Assembly: GCA_022641835.1 (NCBI GenBank) | Contig: CP048716.1 | Coordinates: 1,426,001-1,490,000 of the forward strand | Origin: Petasospora fabianii | Taxonomy: Eukaryota; Ascomycota; Saccharomycetes; Phaffomycetales; Wickerhamomycetaceae | DNA length: 64,000 nt | Direction of reading: 5' to 3' | In this document: positions 51,201-60,339 of the stretch, piece after piece | How positions within the stretch are numbered: position 1 is the first letter of the stretch | Layout of the letters: each line of letters starts with the position of its first letter | Notes under the pieces: model-generated | Seen by the model: only the letters and a program-made list of their open reading frames with translations | Databases searched by the model: none | Told to the model about the DNA's origin: nothing | Program-made: the position numbers and the translations under genes

Positions 51201-51728
51201 GAAGTACTGAAGGCTTCTACGTGGTCCCATCTTCCAGATAAGGACCTTTTGAACATGGAAATGTCCATCGAGTCAGGCACTGCTTCTGAGTCCTTGGATG
51301 GTATTGTGGACAAGTTGATAGAGACCTACAACTTGACAACGTTCGAGGAAAACTACCTGACGTTTGTCAATAGGGTAACGAATTTGAATGACGAATTTTT
51401 AATATCCATCTCGAGAAGATTCAAAGAGGTTGAACATCTCGCTAAGAAGGAGTTGAAGGAGAATCGCAAGTTGAAGGATTCCTTATCGAGCAAGATCTCT
51501 GTAAGGAACTTTGAGGTTGGTGATCTGGTGCTCTTTTTACCTACTAGAGCCAATGGTAATGGAAGTCAATGGGCCGCTTTTAATGATATGGATGATTCCA
51601 AGTTCATCTTGAAGAATGACTTGAAGATTGCTCCACAAAAGCAGTGGTTCATTGGAAAGATTGTTGCATTGGAGGAGGTTGGGAACAAGGAGTTCATTAT
51701 CAGCGCAGGAGAGGTTGCTACTGAATGA
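48237..51728 (+). CDS. ATG11: Selective autophagy scaffold Atg11
   Basis: 1163 residues from the ATG at 48237 (MNAEYMDIYHAHTG); the frame is open further upstream but that part (PTHTQHIRH...) does not look coding. S. cerevisiae Atg11 has 1178. Scaffold linking cargo receptors to the Atg1 kinase in the Cvt pathway, pexophagy and mitophagy. N-terminal ubiquitin-like segment (VRISRHYFLSLEELKRFC), a long helical region, coiled coils at about 590-940, and the conserved C-terminal domain ending in NFEVGDLVLFLPTR and WFIGKIVALEEV. No intron. It converges on ARL1. Confidence 0.95.
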   Translation: MNAEYMDIYHAHTGARVRISRHYFLSLEELKRFCMSQFSIPHTQLFLLSSFGMKLKSSSLEHCDEIYVYDKNLFSIEEVSGIQRYILSNYTESFDSLIHPISSPLLDVDLERLASAKNTRQLISLLTTNLGWVAAIESDSNLFHKKATDLKERTAVLFRSLKVASLYIENYCNEVKKSFDASVEFLVNLQKHTLGLKWKENYEKLQQVKTLEGVVLADFLDYSKLENQAKECLELNEKLNNTLLTQRTRISKSNNSRAQVDQDIGTTDTDTNKVIKGNEPEEWLNELKLLSDKVKKDTRHLLDETKDSVDELSLDMILDTFQLHKSQFVKTIYELSFSLFQLFQSYRELFTKTQVSLSSFLHKLSEAQAEMVTLNESLRHVAHDVERVQELESQLAHTADLPLLYGLYIVETVRRSEWLKTMKHQSSKTNENFASLREKEIRARSTWVKNYGDILKLMKRDISDFNSESLVTFELTINDTRQELHSQDFIFDDANAYIQQLQAINCDPEIISVLIKSTNDIPLKLSKITAKSDSVHESHDAVIKGFKGRIKKLESLLHQEQFKNYQQWPSHGDRPPVASRYSINEKLLSSTTPTESFIRGSGSTLQDSGEIQKLTEEARTLKNDLKRHKNTVEILNEELKGSKHQASIKEFEVQTLQKDIERMKEGHDSEVARLRVKISEQEVAKAMAEDQVSRLNEELRQYTIKIVEKDKLITEMETEHALAAQNAEKKFAAKVSEFDVLKLEVENRQPLDDVDALKSDIEALKAQISEKDTLLSAKDNLLSEKSRLIDEKSASLKEKDAIIISLTNSNTEEVSKLQEKNIDLEKQVSSMNNNLETLKDNYERLSSMKNDLLENMSNRENEFAKEKVLHQEEIEALKMKAEELEKTIASHVEDIGTMSETHKQQTQTIVQLVVIINSLAIKARDLSDILVTLYDLLCSGLKSMGLLAVRHTENGKVSIIRVKGLKKATGDLSATVDLANGFKPDLEQEVLKASTWSHLPDKDLLNMEMSIESGTASESLDGIVDKLIETYNLTTFEENYLTFVNRVTNLNDEFLISISRRFKEVEHLAKKELKENRKLKDSLSSKISVRNFEVGDLVLFLPTRANGNGSQWAAFNDMDDSKFILKNDLKIAPQKQWFIGKIVALEEVGNKEFIISAGEVATE

Positions 51729-51855
51729 TTTGCATATACAACATCATGGAAAATGACATGCATATAGTTTATGATACGGGCGTTAAAGCTACAATATAGT
51801 ACCTTGTAGAATGGCTAATGTTACAATTTTAACTAGTTCAACTAAAGTGTCTGTC

Positions 51856-52526
51856 TCAGAGTTGTTCATCCTTAATGACGTCAATGAGCCAGTCAAGTCC
51901 CTCAGTCAAACCCTCACCCTTGATAGCACTACTTGCCACAATACTCCAACTTCTCTCCTTCAAGTCTGACAAGTTCAAAGCCTTTGAGACCTCCGCGGCC
52001 GTGAGTGCACCTGGTTGATCTTGCTTATTAGCAAACACAAGAAGCGCCGAGTCTGTAAGTTCCTCCTCGGAAAGCATCATATGAAGTTCCTTAGAGGCAG
52101 TGTCTATACGCTCTTTATCCGTGGAGTCCACCACAAAGATCACGGCAGCTGTGTTGGCATAATAGCATCTCCAGTATGGTCTGATGGACGTCTGTCCGCC
52201 AAGATCCCACACATTCAGTTTGAGGTTCTTGTAGCTAAGTGTTTCAACGTTAAATCCAATTGCTGTGTGATGTTAGTTGATATCTTGGGAAAAAAGTAAA
52301 GTCATGACAGGTTACTCACTTGGCTTAGTGTTGATGACTTCTCCGATCTGTTGAAAGTACGTTAGTAATCCTTGATTCGGGCATGAGTAATTGGAGGCGA
52401 CAAACGTACCTGTAGTCTGTAAAGAATGGTGGTTTTACCAGCACCATCGAGACCAAGAATGAGAATTCGAATCTCCTTGCTGACACCCCAGAGTTTACCG
52501 AATATTCCACTGAAGACGTTTCCCAT
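51856..52526 (-). CDS. ARL1: Arf-like GTPase Arl1, three exons
   Basis: 183 residues after splicing, identical in length to yeast Arl1. Golgi GTPase that recruits GRIP-domain golgins. Exon 1 is 52526..52410, exon 2 52347..52320 (28 nt), exon 3 52262..51856; introns are 62 nt (GTACGT, TACTAAC, ACAG) and 57 nt (GTGAGT, ACTAAC, ACAG). N-terminal Gly2 is a myristoylation site (MGNVFS). P-loop GLDGAGKT at 25-32, KPTIGFNVET switch I, WDLGGQ switch II, NKQD and SSAIKGEG are all present. Upstream neighbour on the same strand is TYR1; ARL1 (YBR164C) and TYR1 (YBR166C) are also near neighbours in S. cerevisiae. Confidence 0.97.
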
Positions 52527-52915
52527 CGTAGATTTGTGGATATATGTGTGATTTGCTGTGTGTTGTGAGCTGTGTGCTGTGCGTGATGTGCGAGGTTGAT
52601 CTGCAGAGGCTTGATCTTTTGAAGACAGTGCTGAAGAAAAATTATGCTGATCTGGAGATGATTATGTGAGAATTGTCACTTTTTAGCTCTCGGAATGTCT
52701 CCACGTACCGCCCGTTGTCAGTCTGTTTAATGGTGACGTGGGACCCTCGTCGCTACTGCAGATATGCCAAATGTCCTTTTGGGTTTCATCCACGACAAAT
52801 CCGCCTCCCCCGGAACACCCGCACACCACGCTGATAATAAAACAGGTGTTCCTTTTATATTGTTCTACAACAGATTTGATTATAACCGAGTCATAACGTA
52901 TCATTTCTCTCTATA
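52527..52915. other. ARL1 promoter and TYR1 3' region
   Basis: 389 bp. TG-repeat-like TGTGTGTTGTGAGCTGTGTG near 52550-52580. No gene seen. Confidence 0.45.
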
Positions 52916-54229
52916 TCAGCCCTGGAGCTTCTGGTTTAGCATCTTTATCATCTCGTTACCCAATGCGTTTGCTTCTGGGAGCATGTCCTTAAAGAACTCC
53001 TGTGTACCCTCAAACTCACGGCGGTACAAGTTGAAGTCTCCGTAAGATACAATATCACTCCAACCTCTAGCTGCGATTGTAAACTCTAGATCATCAGGTC
53101 TAAAAGCCTTGGCATCGATTGCATCCATGACTGCCTTTTCAAGCAAACCAGGGGAACAGAACAAGTATTCACTCACACCGAGGAAAATTCTGAAGAGTGG
53201 GGTGGAGCAAATCATATGGTCGTACGGTACAATACCCAATTGATGCCAACAATCGACAATACCAAGAAGTGAAAGATGAGAGTTAGGTGGTGCTTCACCT
53301 GGTGGTTGCCTGCTGAGCGAGAACTGCTGTAACAGTGAATCATCCAAGAGCAACTCATGATCCTTTTTGAGATGACCGAACACAGATTCCCTAGCCTTGA
53401 ACACACGTTCTTTCAATTCATCTTGCTTTCCTTCAAGCATAAGTATGAAAAGCTCAGTAACAGATTGTGCGTACTGCATGATCTGGGCATGAGCAGAAGG
53501 GTTAGTGATCGCAAGACCTGCATAGACGTGCCATTTATTAGAAAAGATTCTCATGGCGATGTTGATCTTTGCATTTTCGATACCTCCAACCCACTTGGTC
53601 ACTTTCCATGGGTATGTCTTAGACTTGTGCCATGCCACTCCCATACTGAGGAAGGCAGCATGCGTTACCGCTTGTGTGTCAGCAGTGATTTTGTCGTGTT
53701 CGTTAGCAGTGAGATAGACAACTCTGGATTGGAGACACGACATGAGGGTGTCGACAAAGTGCAGTGATGATTCAGATCCTCTATGGTTGATGATGACGAG
53801 AGGTTGGTTAGTGGTATTCACACGTGGACCATGAAGAGAGTGTACACTGATAATTTCAACATCATCAGGGAGATGGCTCTCGAAGGCGTTGATCTCTGGG
53901 GCCTTGCAAGAGGTTTGGCCGCCGACGATAGCGCCTAACTTGGTAGACGGACCGTACATTTTCACAATCTTGTCAATAGACTCAGCTTCAACAGAGTAGA
54001 TAATGTAGTCACTAATACGTGACACGAAGTGGCCATTCTTCAAGACTGTAAAGTTATCGTTGGCGTATTGGGCCTTCGTTTCCTCAAACGTCTCTTCTCT
54101 GTCACAGCCAACGACTTTCCACCCGGCCTGGGAGAACCGGCGGGCATAGAGCAAGCCCATATCACCGAGGCCGATGATTCCAATTGTCTTCTGGCTTTGA
54201 AGCTCTTCAATGCTTGGTAGTGTCGCCAT
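52916..54229 (-). CDS. TYR1: Prephenate dehydrogenase (NADP+), tyrosine biosynthesis
   Basis: 437 residues from the ATG at 54229 (MATLPSIEELQ); S. cerevisiae Tyr1 has 452. Converts prephenate to 4-hydroxyphenylpyruvate. The Rossmann motif IGIIGLGDMGLLYARRF is at about 17-33. SVEAESIDKI, QTSCKAPEINAFESHLP, ISVHSLHGPRVNT with the catalytic His, and THAAFLSMG are conserved. A palindromic GTCACGTGAC lies about 120 bp upstream. No intron. The frame extends upstream only without an ATG. Confidence 0.95.
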   Translation of the reverse strand: MATLPSIEELQSQKTIGIIGLGDMGLLYARRFSQAGWKVVGCDREETFEETKAQYANDNFTVLKNGHFVSRISDYIIYSVEAESIDKIVKMYGPSTKLGAIVGGQTSCKAPEINAFESHLPDDVEIISVHSLHGPRVNTTNQPLVIINHRGSESSLHFVDTLMSCLQSRVVYLTANEHDKITADTQAVTHAAFLSMGVAWHKSKTYPWKVTKWVGGIENAKINIAMRIFSNKWHVYAGLAITNPSAHAQIMQYAQSVTELFILMLEGKQDELKERVFKARESVFGHLKKDHELLLDDSLLQQFSLSRQPPGEAPPNSHLSLLGIVDCWHQLGIVPYDHMICSTPLFRIFLGVSEYLFCSPGLLEKAVMDAIDAKAFRPDDLEFTIAARGWSDIVSYGDFNLYRREFEGTQEFFKDMLPEANALGNEMIKMLNQKLQG

Positions 54230-54347
54230 TATCTGTACTGAAGAGGAAATCAACCTGTCACAGCGATGACTCTGCTCGCTTCCGCTTCAGCTCCAACAAA
54301 AAAACGAGGGGTTGTCAGAGGAGTGCACCTACCAGTATTGAGATTTG

Positions 54348-54357
54348 GTCACGTGAC
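54348..54357. promoter_or_regulatory. Palindromic GTCACGTGAC upstream of TYR1
   Basis: A ten-base perfect palindrome with the CACGTG core of Cbf1/Pho4-type bHLH factors, about 120 bp before the TYR1 ATG. Confidence 0.55.
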
Positions 54358-55240
54358 TTTTAAGTGTTATAAGTGTTTTCATTCAGTAGCTTTATTGAAT
54401 ACAAGTAGCGATGACAGATTTTGGAGTCTCTGGTTGTATATCTCGTGGTCTCTGCCCTACTCGGCGCTACCACAGACTTTATCGTTTACCTTCCACCGCG
54501 ATGGAAAGGCATCAAGACACCAGCTTTATTGTTTTGAACGCGTCGGTATTGTCACGCGACGCGGCTTATTCGAAAGGAGGGCCGTACAGACCACAAACCA
54601 TCAAAGGAGGCTTCACTGTTTATAAACAAACAAATAAACAAATAGATCCGATAGAAGATCGTTGTTATGTTTGCTACATGCCACAATCCAACAATCTGTA
54701 TGATGAAAGCCTACCCGTCTGCCGCATTTTGCGGATTGTTAAATGAACACAATGAAACGGAATTGTTATCTGCTGATGTAGGACCAATATCGTGAAGTCC
54801 TCCTTCTCACGGATTGAATGGAGGATATCTTTGTAGTGGACTTCTCCTTGTGCTTCACACGATTCTTGCCTCCCCGAGGCTCGGGTCTACTACAATAGCC
54901 CACTTGTAGCTAGCTATGACTCCTTCCAGCGTAGATAGCACTAGGTATTCAATGTTCCACAACTCTATGTGAAACGGTCGAGCCCAGTCAAATCAATTAG
55001 ATCTTATGTAGACAATAACAACTGCCTCAGCCCAGACTTGTGCCTTCTTGCCTTTAGGCTAGCATGACAATCCGACAATGTTTCAAGAATGTGTTCTTAA
55101 GAAGAGTAAACAGAGCTGATCGTACAGCAACTCTAACACTATTAACGATGGGCATCACCGCTCAATGACATATCCCGTTCCTCTGACCTCTTCTCCATCT
55201 TTTACTGAACCTCCTTTGTTGTGTTTGGCGCAGGAATTGA

Positions 55241-55287
55241 CGCGTCGGCTGCAGATGTAAATAAGAAACGCGTCGCCGTGACGCGCT
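55241..55287. promoter_or_regulatory. Two MCB (ACGCGT) boxes upstream of the secreted-protein gene
   Basis: ACGCGT at 55241-55246 and 55269-55274, plus GACGCGC just after. About 600 bp upstream of the ATG at 55871, suggesting possible G1/S regulation of a cell-wall gene. Confidence 0.45.
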
Positions 55288-55870
55288 TCAAGCCTTTAGC
55301 CAGTGGCCTATGTTTCGGCCTTCAATTTTTGTTGTTTGCCATACAAGGGTGGTATTTGGACCATTTCTGTGCTAATAGCACACTAATAGTAGGCTAAGCG
55401 TCCATGCACATTCAATTGGAGTCTCAATACAACGATTAGTACCTGTTTTTATGGTCATCATGGGCCCTATTCACGCCTTCACCTCCTGCAGACATCATGC
55501 AGCTCTGTTTTGATTTCGGCGCGGTATTGCACATCGCCGCGGCAACCACCAAAACATACCAAGCTCTTGCGTGAGATTTTGCCAGGCTGTGCCTACGTGC
55601 TGAATGGTGCTGGTGCCATAAAAAGACTAAGGTGCCCACCGTAGCGTGTTCTTTACCTTGTGACACTCATTTACTTCTTCCCCTTCTATATCCACATACG
55701 ATCAACAAACCTCTTGAGCTATCTCATAGTCTCGTCCACTCCTTTACAAAGCACACTGTTGACCGTTCCCACCGACCCCAATTTCTCTCTTTTAGACCGA
55801 ACTTATCCCACGTTTCAATCGACTGCCACAGTTTCTTGACCCCCTTTCAATACACACTCAATCACCAAGA

Positions 55871-56818
55871 ATGCGTTTCATCAAGCTTCTCCCACTGGCT
55901 TCTGCCATCCCATTGGCTGCTGCCTACTCGAACATGGCTCTTAGATTCGATGGTCTCATGAAGAGAGACAACTCCTCTATCGCTGCTGTTGCTGCTGATT
56001 CTGCTGCCGCCGCTGCTGGTACTTCTGCTCTCTCTTCTTCTGCTGTCACCACCGAGATCGCCACTGCCATCGCCACCACCGATGCTTATGGTCAGCCAAC
56101 CACAATCTACACCACATCCACTATTGTCTACTACACCACCATTGAGGATGCCGGCTACACGCCAACTGAGGACGTGTCGACTTACGCTGACCCAACTTCA
56201 ACAGCCAATTATGATGCATCTTCTACCGAAGAGGACACCACAATCACCTCCCTCATCCTCACTACAATCACCCTTCCAGGTGAGTCTAGTGGTTCTGTTG
56301 AGACTCTCGGTACCACAACTGCCACTGTCGACGACTCTTCCCTTTCTAGTCTTAATGCCTTGAAGTACGGCGCCGATGCTCAAGCATACGCCTCTTCCAC
56401 TGCTTCTGCTTCTGGATCTGGCTCCGACGCTGCCACCGTTACCGTCACTGTCACCGCTACACCTGACGATTGTTACGGTACCTCCATCTCCACTGGTGTC
56501 GTCAAGGTTGCCCTCACTGCCTCCTTCACTTTCACTGCTTCTGATGGTGAAGTCTTTACAACCGAGGCCACTACTGAGGTTGAGAAGACTACTACTGAAG
56601 TTGTCTACCTCACTTCTACAATTACACCAACTGTCACTGCTACTGGTGCTGGTTCCAATGGTACCTACATCACCACCACACTTGAGTCTACCAGCACCGA
56701 TGCTTACTTCGGTAACGGTACTTCTTCTGGTTACTTGAAGGCCAGAGCCGTTGAGGAGGACAGCACAAATGAGTTCACAGCTAAGGCTCTCTTTGAGCGT
56801 TTCTTCAAGCTTTTTTGA
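55871..56818 (+). CDS. Secreted Ser/Thr-rich protein, probably cell wall
   Basis: 315 residues. Signal peptide at 1-18 (MRFIKLLPLASAIPLAAA), then a short propeptide ending in a Kex2-type KR at 31-32 (LMKRDNSS). The rest is rich in Thr, Ser, Ala and Val with few charged residues (VTVTVTATPDD, TTEVVYLTSTITPTVTATG), which is typical of heavily O-mannosylated wall proteins. N-glycosylation sequons NSS and NGT are present. The C-terminus (EEDSTNEFTAKALFERFFKLF) is charged and amphipathic and does not look like a GPI signal, so it is more likely secreted or covalently wall-linked another way. Strong codon bias. No named family recognised. Confidence 0.8.
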   Translation: MRFIKLLPLASAIPLAAAYSNMALRFDGLMKRDNSSIAAVAADSAAAAAGTSALSSSAVTTEIATAIATTDAYGQPTTIYTTSTIVYYTTIEDAGYTPTEDVSTYADPTSTANYDASSTEEDTTITSLILTTITLPGESSGSVETLGTTTATVDDSSLSSLNALKYGADAQAYASSTASASGSGSDAATVTVTVTATPDDCYGTSISTGVVKVALTASFTFTASDGEVFTTEATTEVEKTTTEVVYLTSTITPTVTATGAGSNGTYITTTLESTSTDAYFGNGTSSGYLKARAVEEDSTNEFTAKALFERFFKLF

Positions 56819-57215
56819 GTTGAGTACACATTTTTAGGTGTATTCCTCGAGCTTGAATTGAGATGCTAATGATGATGTCTTTGTTAAATGTTATGTTCCA
56901 ATGTTTTGCTGTCTTGTTCCTCCATAGCTTTTTTTCTCCCCTTGTATTTTTAAACTCATATCATTTACTCACTTGGTCATCCTCTCAAGGTCTGTGCCTG
57001 GAGAGTTGAATCAAGGTGCGATTGCGTGAAGAATCCAATTAGATGTTCACACTATCAAACTTATGGACTTTTTACCATTGTACGATCCATATCTTTTATA
57101 ACACGATGTTCCTATATCTAAGGTGATTTGTAGTTATTGATCATCTCTCTACTTGATTATATCATCCATGACATGGATTTATTGCGGAATATGTGTAAAC
57201 AGTCTAGCTGCTATC
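56819..57215. other. Convergent 3' region
   Basis: 397 bp AT-rich region between the secreted-protein gene and the Nramp transporter. No gene seen. Confidence 0.5.
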
Positions 57216-58913
57216 TCAAATACCACCATCAATACCAAGCTTGATGATCATATATGTGTTCAAGACAGCAATGAAGAGCCAAATCACGAAAGCAACGATA
57301 GTTGTAGCCCAGTTGTTTGACATATCCAAATATTTCTTCTCGGTCTGCTGTGGCTCTTGTTCAGAGTCCTCATCGTCCTGAACAATCTCACTCATCTCAA
57401 ACTCGTCCTGTTGTTCTGAGGCAACTTCAACTCTCATGATGCTCTTCTTGCATGTGAAATAGATAAGTGGAGCGGTCAAGAATGGCAAGAGGATGGACAA
57501 GACAACCTGGGAAGCATTCAAGGCATCAGCAAGACCAGAACGACCAACGGCTAAGGAGATGGCCAAACATGGAACAATGGCAATGGCACGAGTAGCAATT
57601 CTTCTCTTCCATGGCTTGATAGTCCAGCGCAAGTGACCTTCACTGACAATCTGACCAGCAATGGTGCACACGATACCAGCACTCTGACCAGAGAAGAGCA
57701 GGGCAAGCATGAAGAGAGTACCGGCAACTGGAGCGATTGTGTCGGAGAGCAAGTCATGGATAGCGTACAAATCAGCATCTGCGGCCTCTGGTGTACCGTA
57801 AAGGGAAGCAGCAGCAACGATGAGGATGGCAGAGTTGACAAAGAGGGCAAATGTGAAAAGTGTGATTCCCAGTTCTGCGATAGAGTACTTCATGGCGTAC
57901 TTGATAGCCTTGGCGGTTGGGCGGTAAGCAAAGTATGCCTCTTCTGGGTCTTCATCTTCAGGAATCTTGTAGTAGTTGTTCTCCATGTCATATTCACGAA
58001 GACGAGGCTGAACAAGACCAGATCCGAGGAAGAGGGAGTGTGGCATGACAGTAGCACCGAGAATGGAACATGCTTGGTACATACCACTACCTGTGAAAGT
58101 TTCCTTGGATGGGGCATATCCTCTAAACAAGTGACGAACGTTAACAGATGGCATCATACCGAGCTGGATAGAGAAACAGATGACAACACCAAAGACTAAA
58201 AGGGCAACTGCGTACTCAAACATACGGACAAAGTTGAGAGAGGAACCTGGTCTGTAAGCCATGAGAACGAACAAGACATCGATACATGTGAGGACGATAC
58301 CAGCTGGAAGTGGGATTCTGATGAGGATATTGAGGGCAATAGCGGTACCAATGACTTCAGCAACATCTGTAGCGATAATGGCACATTCGGCAAAAATCCA
58401 GAGAATATAGTTGAGCCATTTTGGAAGATGTTCTCTACAAGCTCTTGAAAGATCGAGACCTGTGACGGAACCAAGCTTGATACAAAGGGACTGGAGGAAG
58501 ATAGCAATGATGTTGGAAAGCAGGATGATGAACAAGAGGGCAAATTGCTTAGTGGCACCAGCGCTAACATCTGTAGAATAGTTACCTGGATCCATGTAGG
58601 CGACGGAGATCATGAGGCCCGGACCCACGAAACGCAAGTACTTCTTAATGACTCGGACTGGTGCGGAATCTGTTGGCTTGACCTTGAAGAACTCAGAAAA
58701 GGAGAAAGGTCTAAACTTCTTCTTCTTGTCATCTGTGTCATCCTTGGACTTGTTTGACTCGATCTCAAAGTTGTCTGGTGCGTCTCTAACACCTGCCACC
58801 ATAGTATGCTTTAAGACTTCATCGTGTGTCAGGTAGACCGAGTCGCGGCCCGTGCTTGTTGTATGAAGAACCATACTGGAATCCGGCCGTGTTGGTTCTG
58901 AAGGTATGCTCAT
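57216..58913 (-). CDS. SMF1: Nramp-family divalent metal (manganese) transporter, Smf type
   Basis: 565 residues (Smf1 575, Smf2 549). Proton-coupled Mn2+ and other divalent metal uptake. The soluble N-terminus of about 85 residues has Ser/Thr and acidic-basic patches that could mediate Bsd2/Rsp5-dependent turnover. The metal-site motif of TM1 is visible as YMDPGNYSTD and the TM6 site as ATVMPHSLFLGSGL. The TM8-region segment LLFSGQSAGIVCTIAGQIVSEG is typical of the family. About 11 membrane segments can be traced, the last being WATTIVAFVIWLFIAVLNTY. Whether it is orthologous to SMF1, SMF2 or SMF3 cannot be told here. Confidence 0.85.
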   Translation of the reverse strand: MSIPSEPTRPDSSMVLHTTSTGRDSVYLTHDEVLKHTMVAGVRDAPDNFEIESNKSKDDTDDKKKKFRPFSFSEFFKVKPTDSAPVRVIKKYLRFVGPGLMISVAYMDPGNYSTDVSAGATKQFALLFIILLSNIIAIFLQSLCIKLGSVTGLDLSRACREHLPKWLNYILWIFAECAIIATDVAEVIGTAIALNILIRIPLPAGIVLTCIDVLFVLMAYRPGSSLNFVRMFEYAVALLVFGVVICFSIQLGMMPSVNVRHLFRGYAPSKETFTGSGMYQACSILGATVMPHSLFLGSGLVQPRLREYDMENNYYKIPEDEDPEEAYFAYRPTAKAIKYAMKYSIAELGITLFTFALFVNSAILIVAAASLYGTPEAADADLYAIHDLLSDTIAPVAGTLFMLALLFSGQSAGIVCTIAGQIVSEGHLRWTIKPWKRRIATRAIAIVPCLAISLAVGRSGLADALNASQVVLSILLPFLTAPLIYFTCKKSIMRVEVASEQQDEFEMSEIVQDDEDSEQEPQQTEKKYLDMSNNWATTIVAFVIWLFIAVLNTYMIIKLGIDGGI

Positions 58914-60159
58914 GGTATATGAGTTGTGTGTGTTTGTGTAAAAGGGGATATGAGGTGGTATTTAAAGACAGCTGTCGAAAGGCTGTAGATGTGCATAGCG
59001 TATGAAATGAAGTGAGGTGTTGTCTCTCTTGGCGACACTTTTCAAGACCAACAGGGTGCGCATGGGCCTGGCCGTGGTGGTGTACGGTTGGGGCCCCCCT
59101 GGCCCGCCATGGTGTCTACTCCGCGCAAAAGGGACCTAGTCTTGGCACTGTTTAAGAGAGTACACACTTTTAGAAGAATGTTGAAAGCATGAGGGTGTGC
59201 TTACAGTGGGCTATTCATGGTAAATGTCATATATAGGGGTAGTCGGTTAGGGGGGCTGGGCCATGGTTATTTGCCATTTCGCTCGTGTGGCTGGGTTTGC
59301 AGTATGTACCGAAGAGGTAAGCGCAGTCTTGTAAATGTCTCGGATCTAACAAGTGGTACATAAGTAGTGTGCTAACGTGGCCACAGTCAGAAGTTTTAGA
59401 TGTTTTGTATGGCTATTATTGGAGCCGCACCTGCCACAGGCGCATTCATTTGAGCATCTTTTAATTGTTCTTCCGACAGGAACTATGGCAATTTGTGCGG
59501 GTTGGTCCCTGGGATGGGCACAAGGGTCCACCCTTCAGGCACAAGGACAAGTCAGCGCAGCAAGTCCGAGTCAAATGGCTGTTATGCCTGTAGTAGCCAA
59601 CTAGTGTGTCACTGAGACAACCGAGAAAACAAGAACATAGAAAAATAGAACTGACTTGTAAAAATAGAGTCCTCAACGATAGTATCTCACCCTCTTATGA
59701 TCAGGTCTATACTCTAAACAAGAGACACAGATAGTATGGAATTATCGTTGTCTCGGTAGCAGCACATGCACCGGCTGCACGCTTCCACTTTGTATCCGAA
59801 TGCTTCAGTTCCGCATACGGCTATAGTGCTGAGGAGATAATATTGGTGCAGTAGTCAATCACTTTCATCTCTAACGTTACCCCTTTTTCACCACCTATGA
59901 GGCGCCCCCTTAATCGCAGTTATGTCTACCTCCTTCCCAAAGGGAGATTTCTAGTTTCCCCACAAAAACCCCAAAATAAACACATTAACACGCAAAAGAT
60001 GTTATTTTTTCGCATTTGTTTCACTTTTTTTAGGGAGCCCCTATTCTCGGCTGTTCGGTATACCATGCACAATTCAGCCGTTCATAGGCTTCATTTTTAT
60101 AGCTCATCTTCTACTGTCTTCATGAGATCAGGGCTGCGCTCTCTACACTTGACTAGCAA

Positions 60160-60258
60160 AAAAAATAAAAAAAAAAAATAAATAAAAAAATTAATAAAAA
60201 AATTAATAAAAAAAATTAAAAAATTAAAAAAATTTAAAAAAAAAAATAGTGAAAAAAA
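60160..60258. repeat. A-rich low-complexity tract with tRNA terminator
   Basis: About 90 bp of A runs with scattered TA/TTAA (units like AAAAAAATTAAT). Its right end, read on the minus strand, supplies a run of seven Ts (60252-60258) just after the tRNA-Gly 3' end, a normal Pol III terminator. Confidence 0.85.
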
Positions 60259-60268
60259 GAAGGGAAAC

Positions 60269-60339
60269 TGCGCGAGCCCGGAGTCGAACCGGGGGCTCAA
60301 AGATGGCAACTTTGAATTTTACCGCTAAACCACTCGCGC
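60269..60339 (-). tRNA. tRNA-Gly (GCC)
   Basis: 71 nt on the minus strand, no intron. The acceptor stem GCGCGAG pairs with CTCGCGC, discriminator A. The anticodon loop reads TTGCCAT with anticodon GCC. The T arm carries GGTTCGACTCC (B box) and the D arm TGGTTTAGCGG (A box). A T7 terminator follows 10 bases downstream. Confidence 0.97.

Larger units (their letters stand above)
54230..55870. other. 1.64-kb divergent region of TYR1 and a secreted-protein gene
   Basis: Contains GTCACGTGAC at 54348-54357 near TYR1, and ACGCGT boxes at 54538-54543, 55241-55246 and 55269-55274 with a GACGCGC at about 55281. No ORF of known family and no tRNA. Confidence 0.5.
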
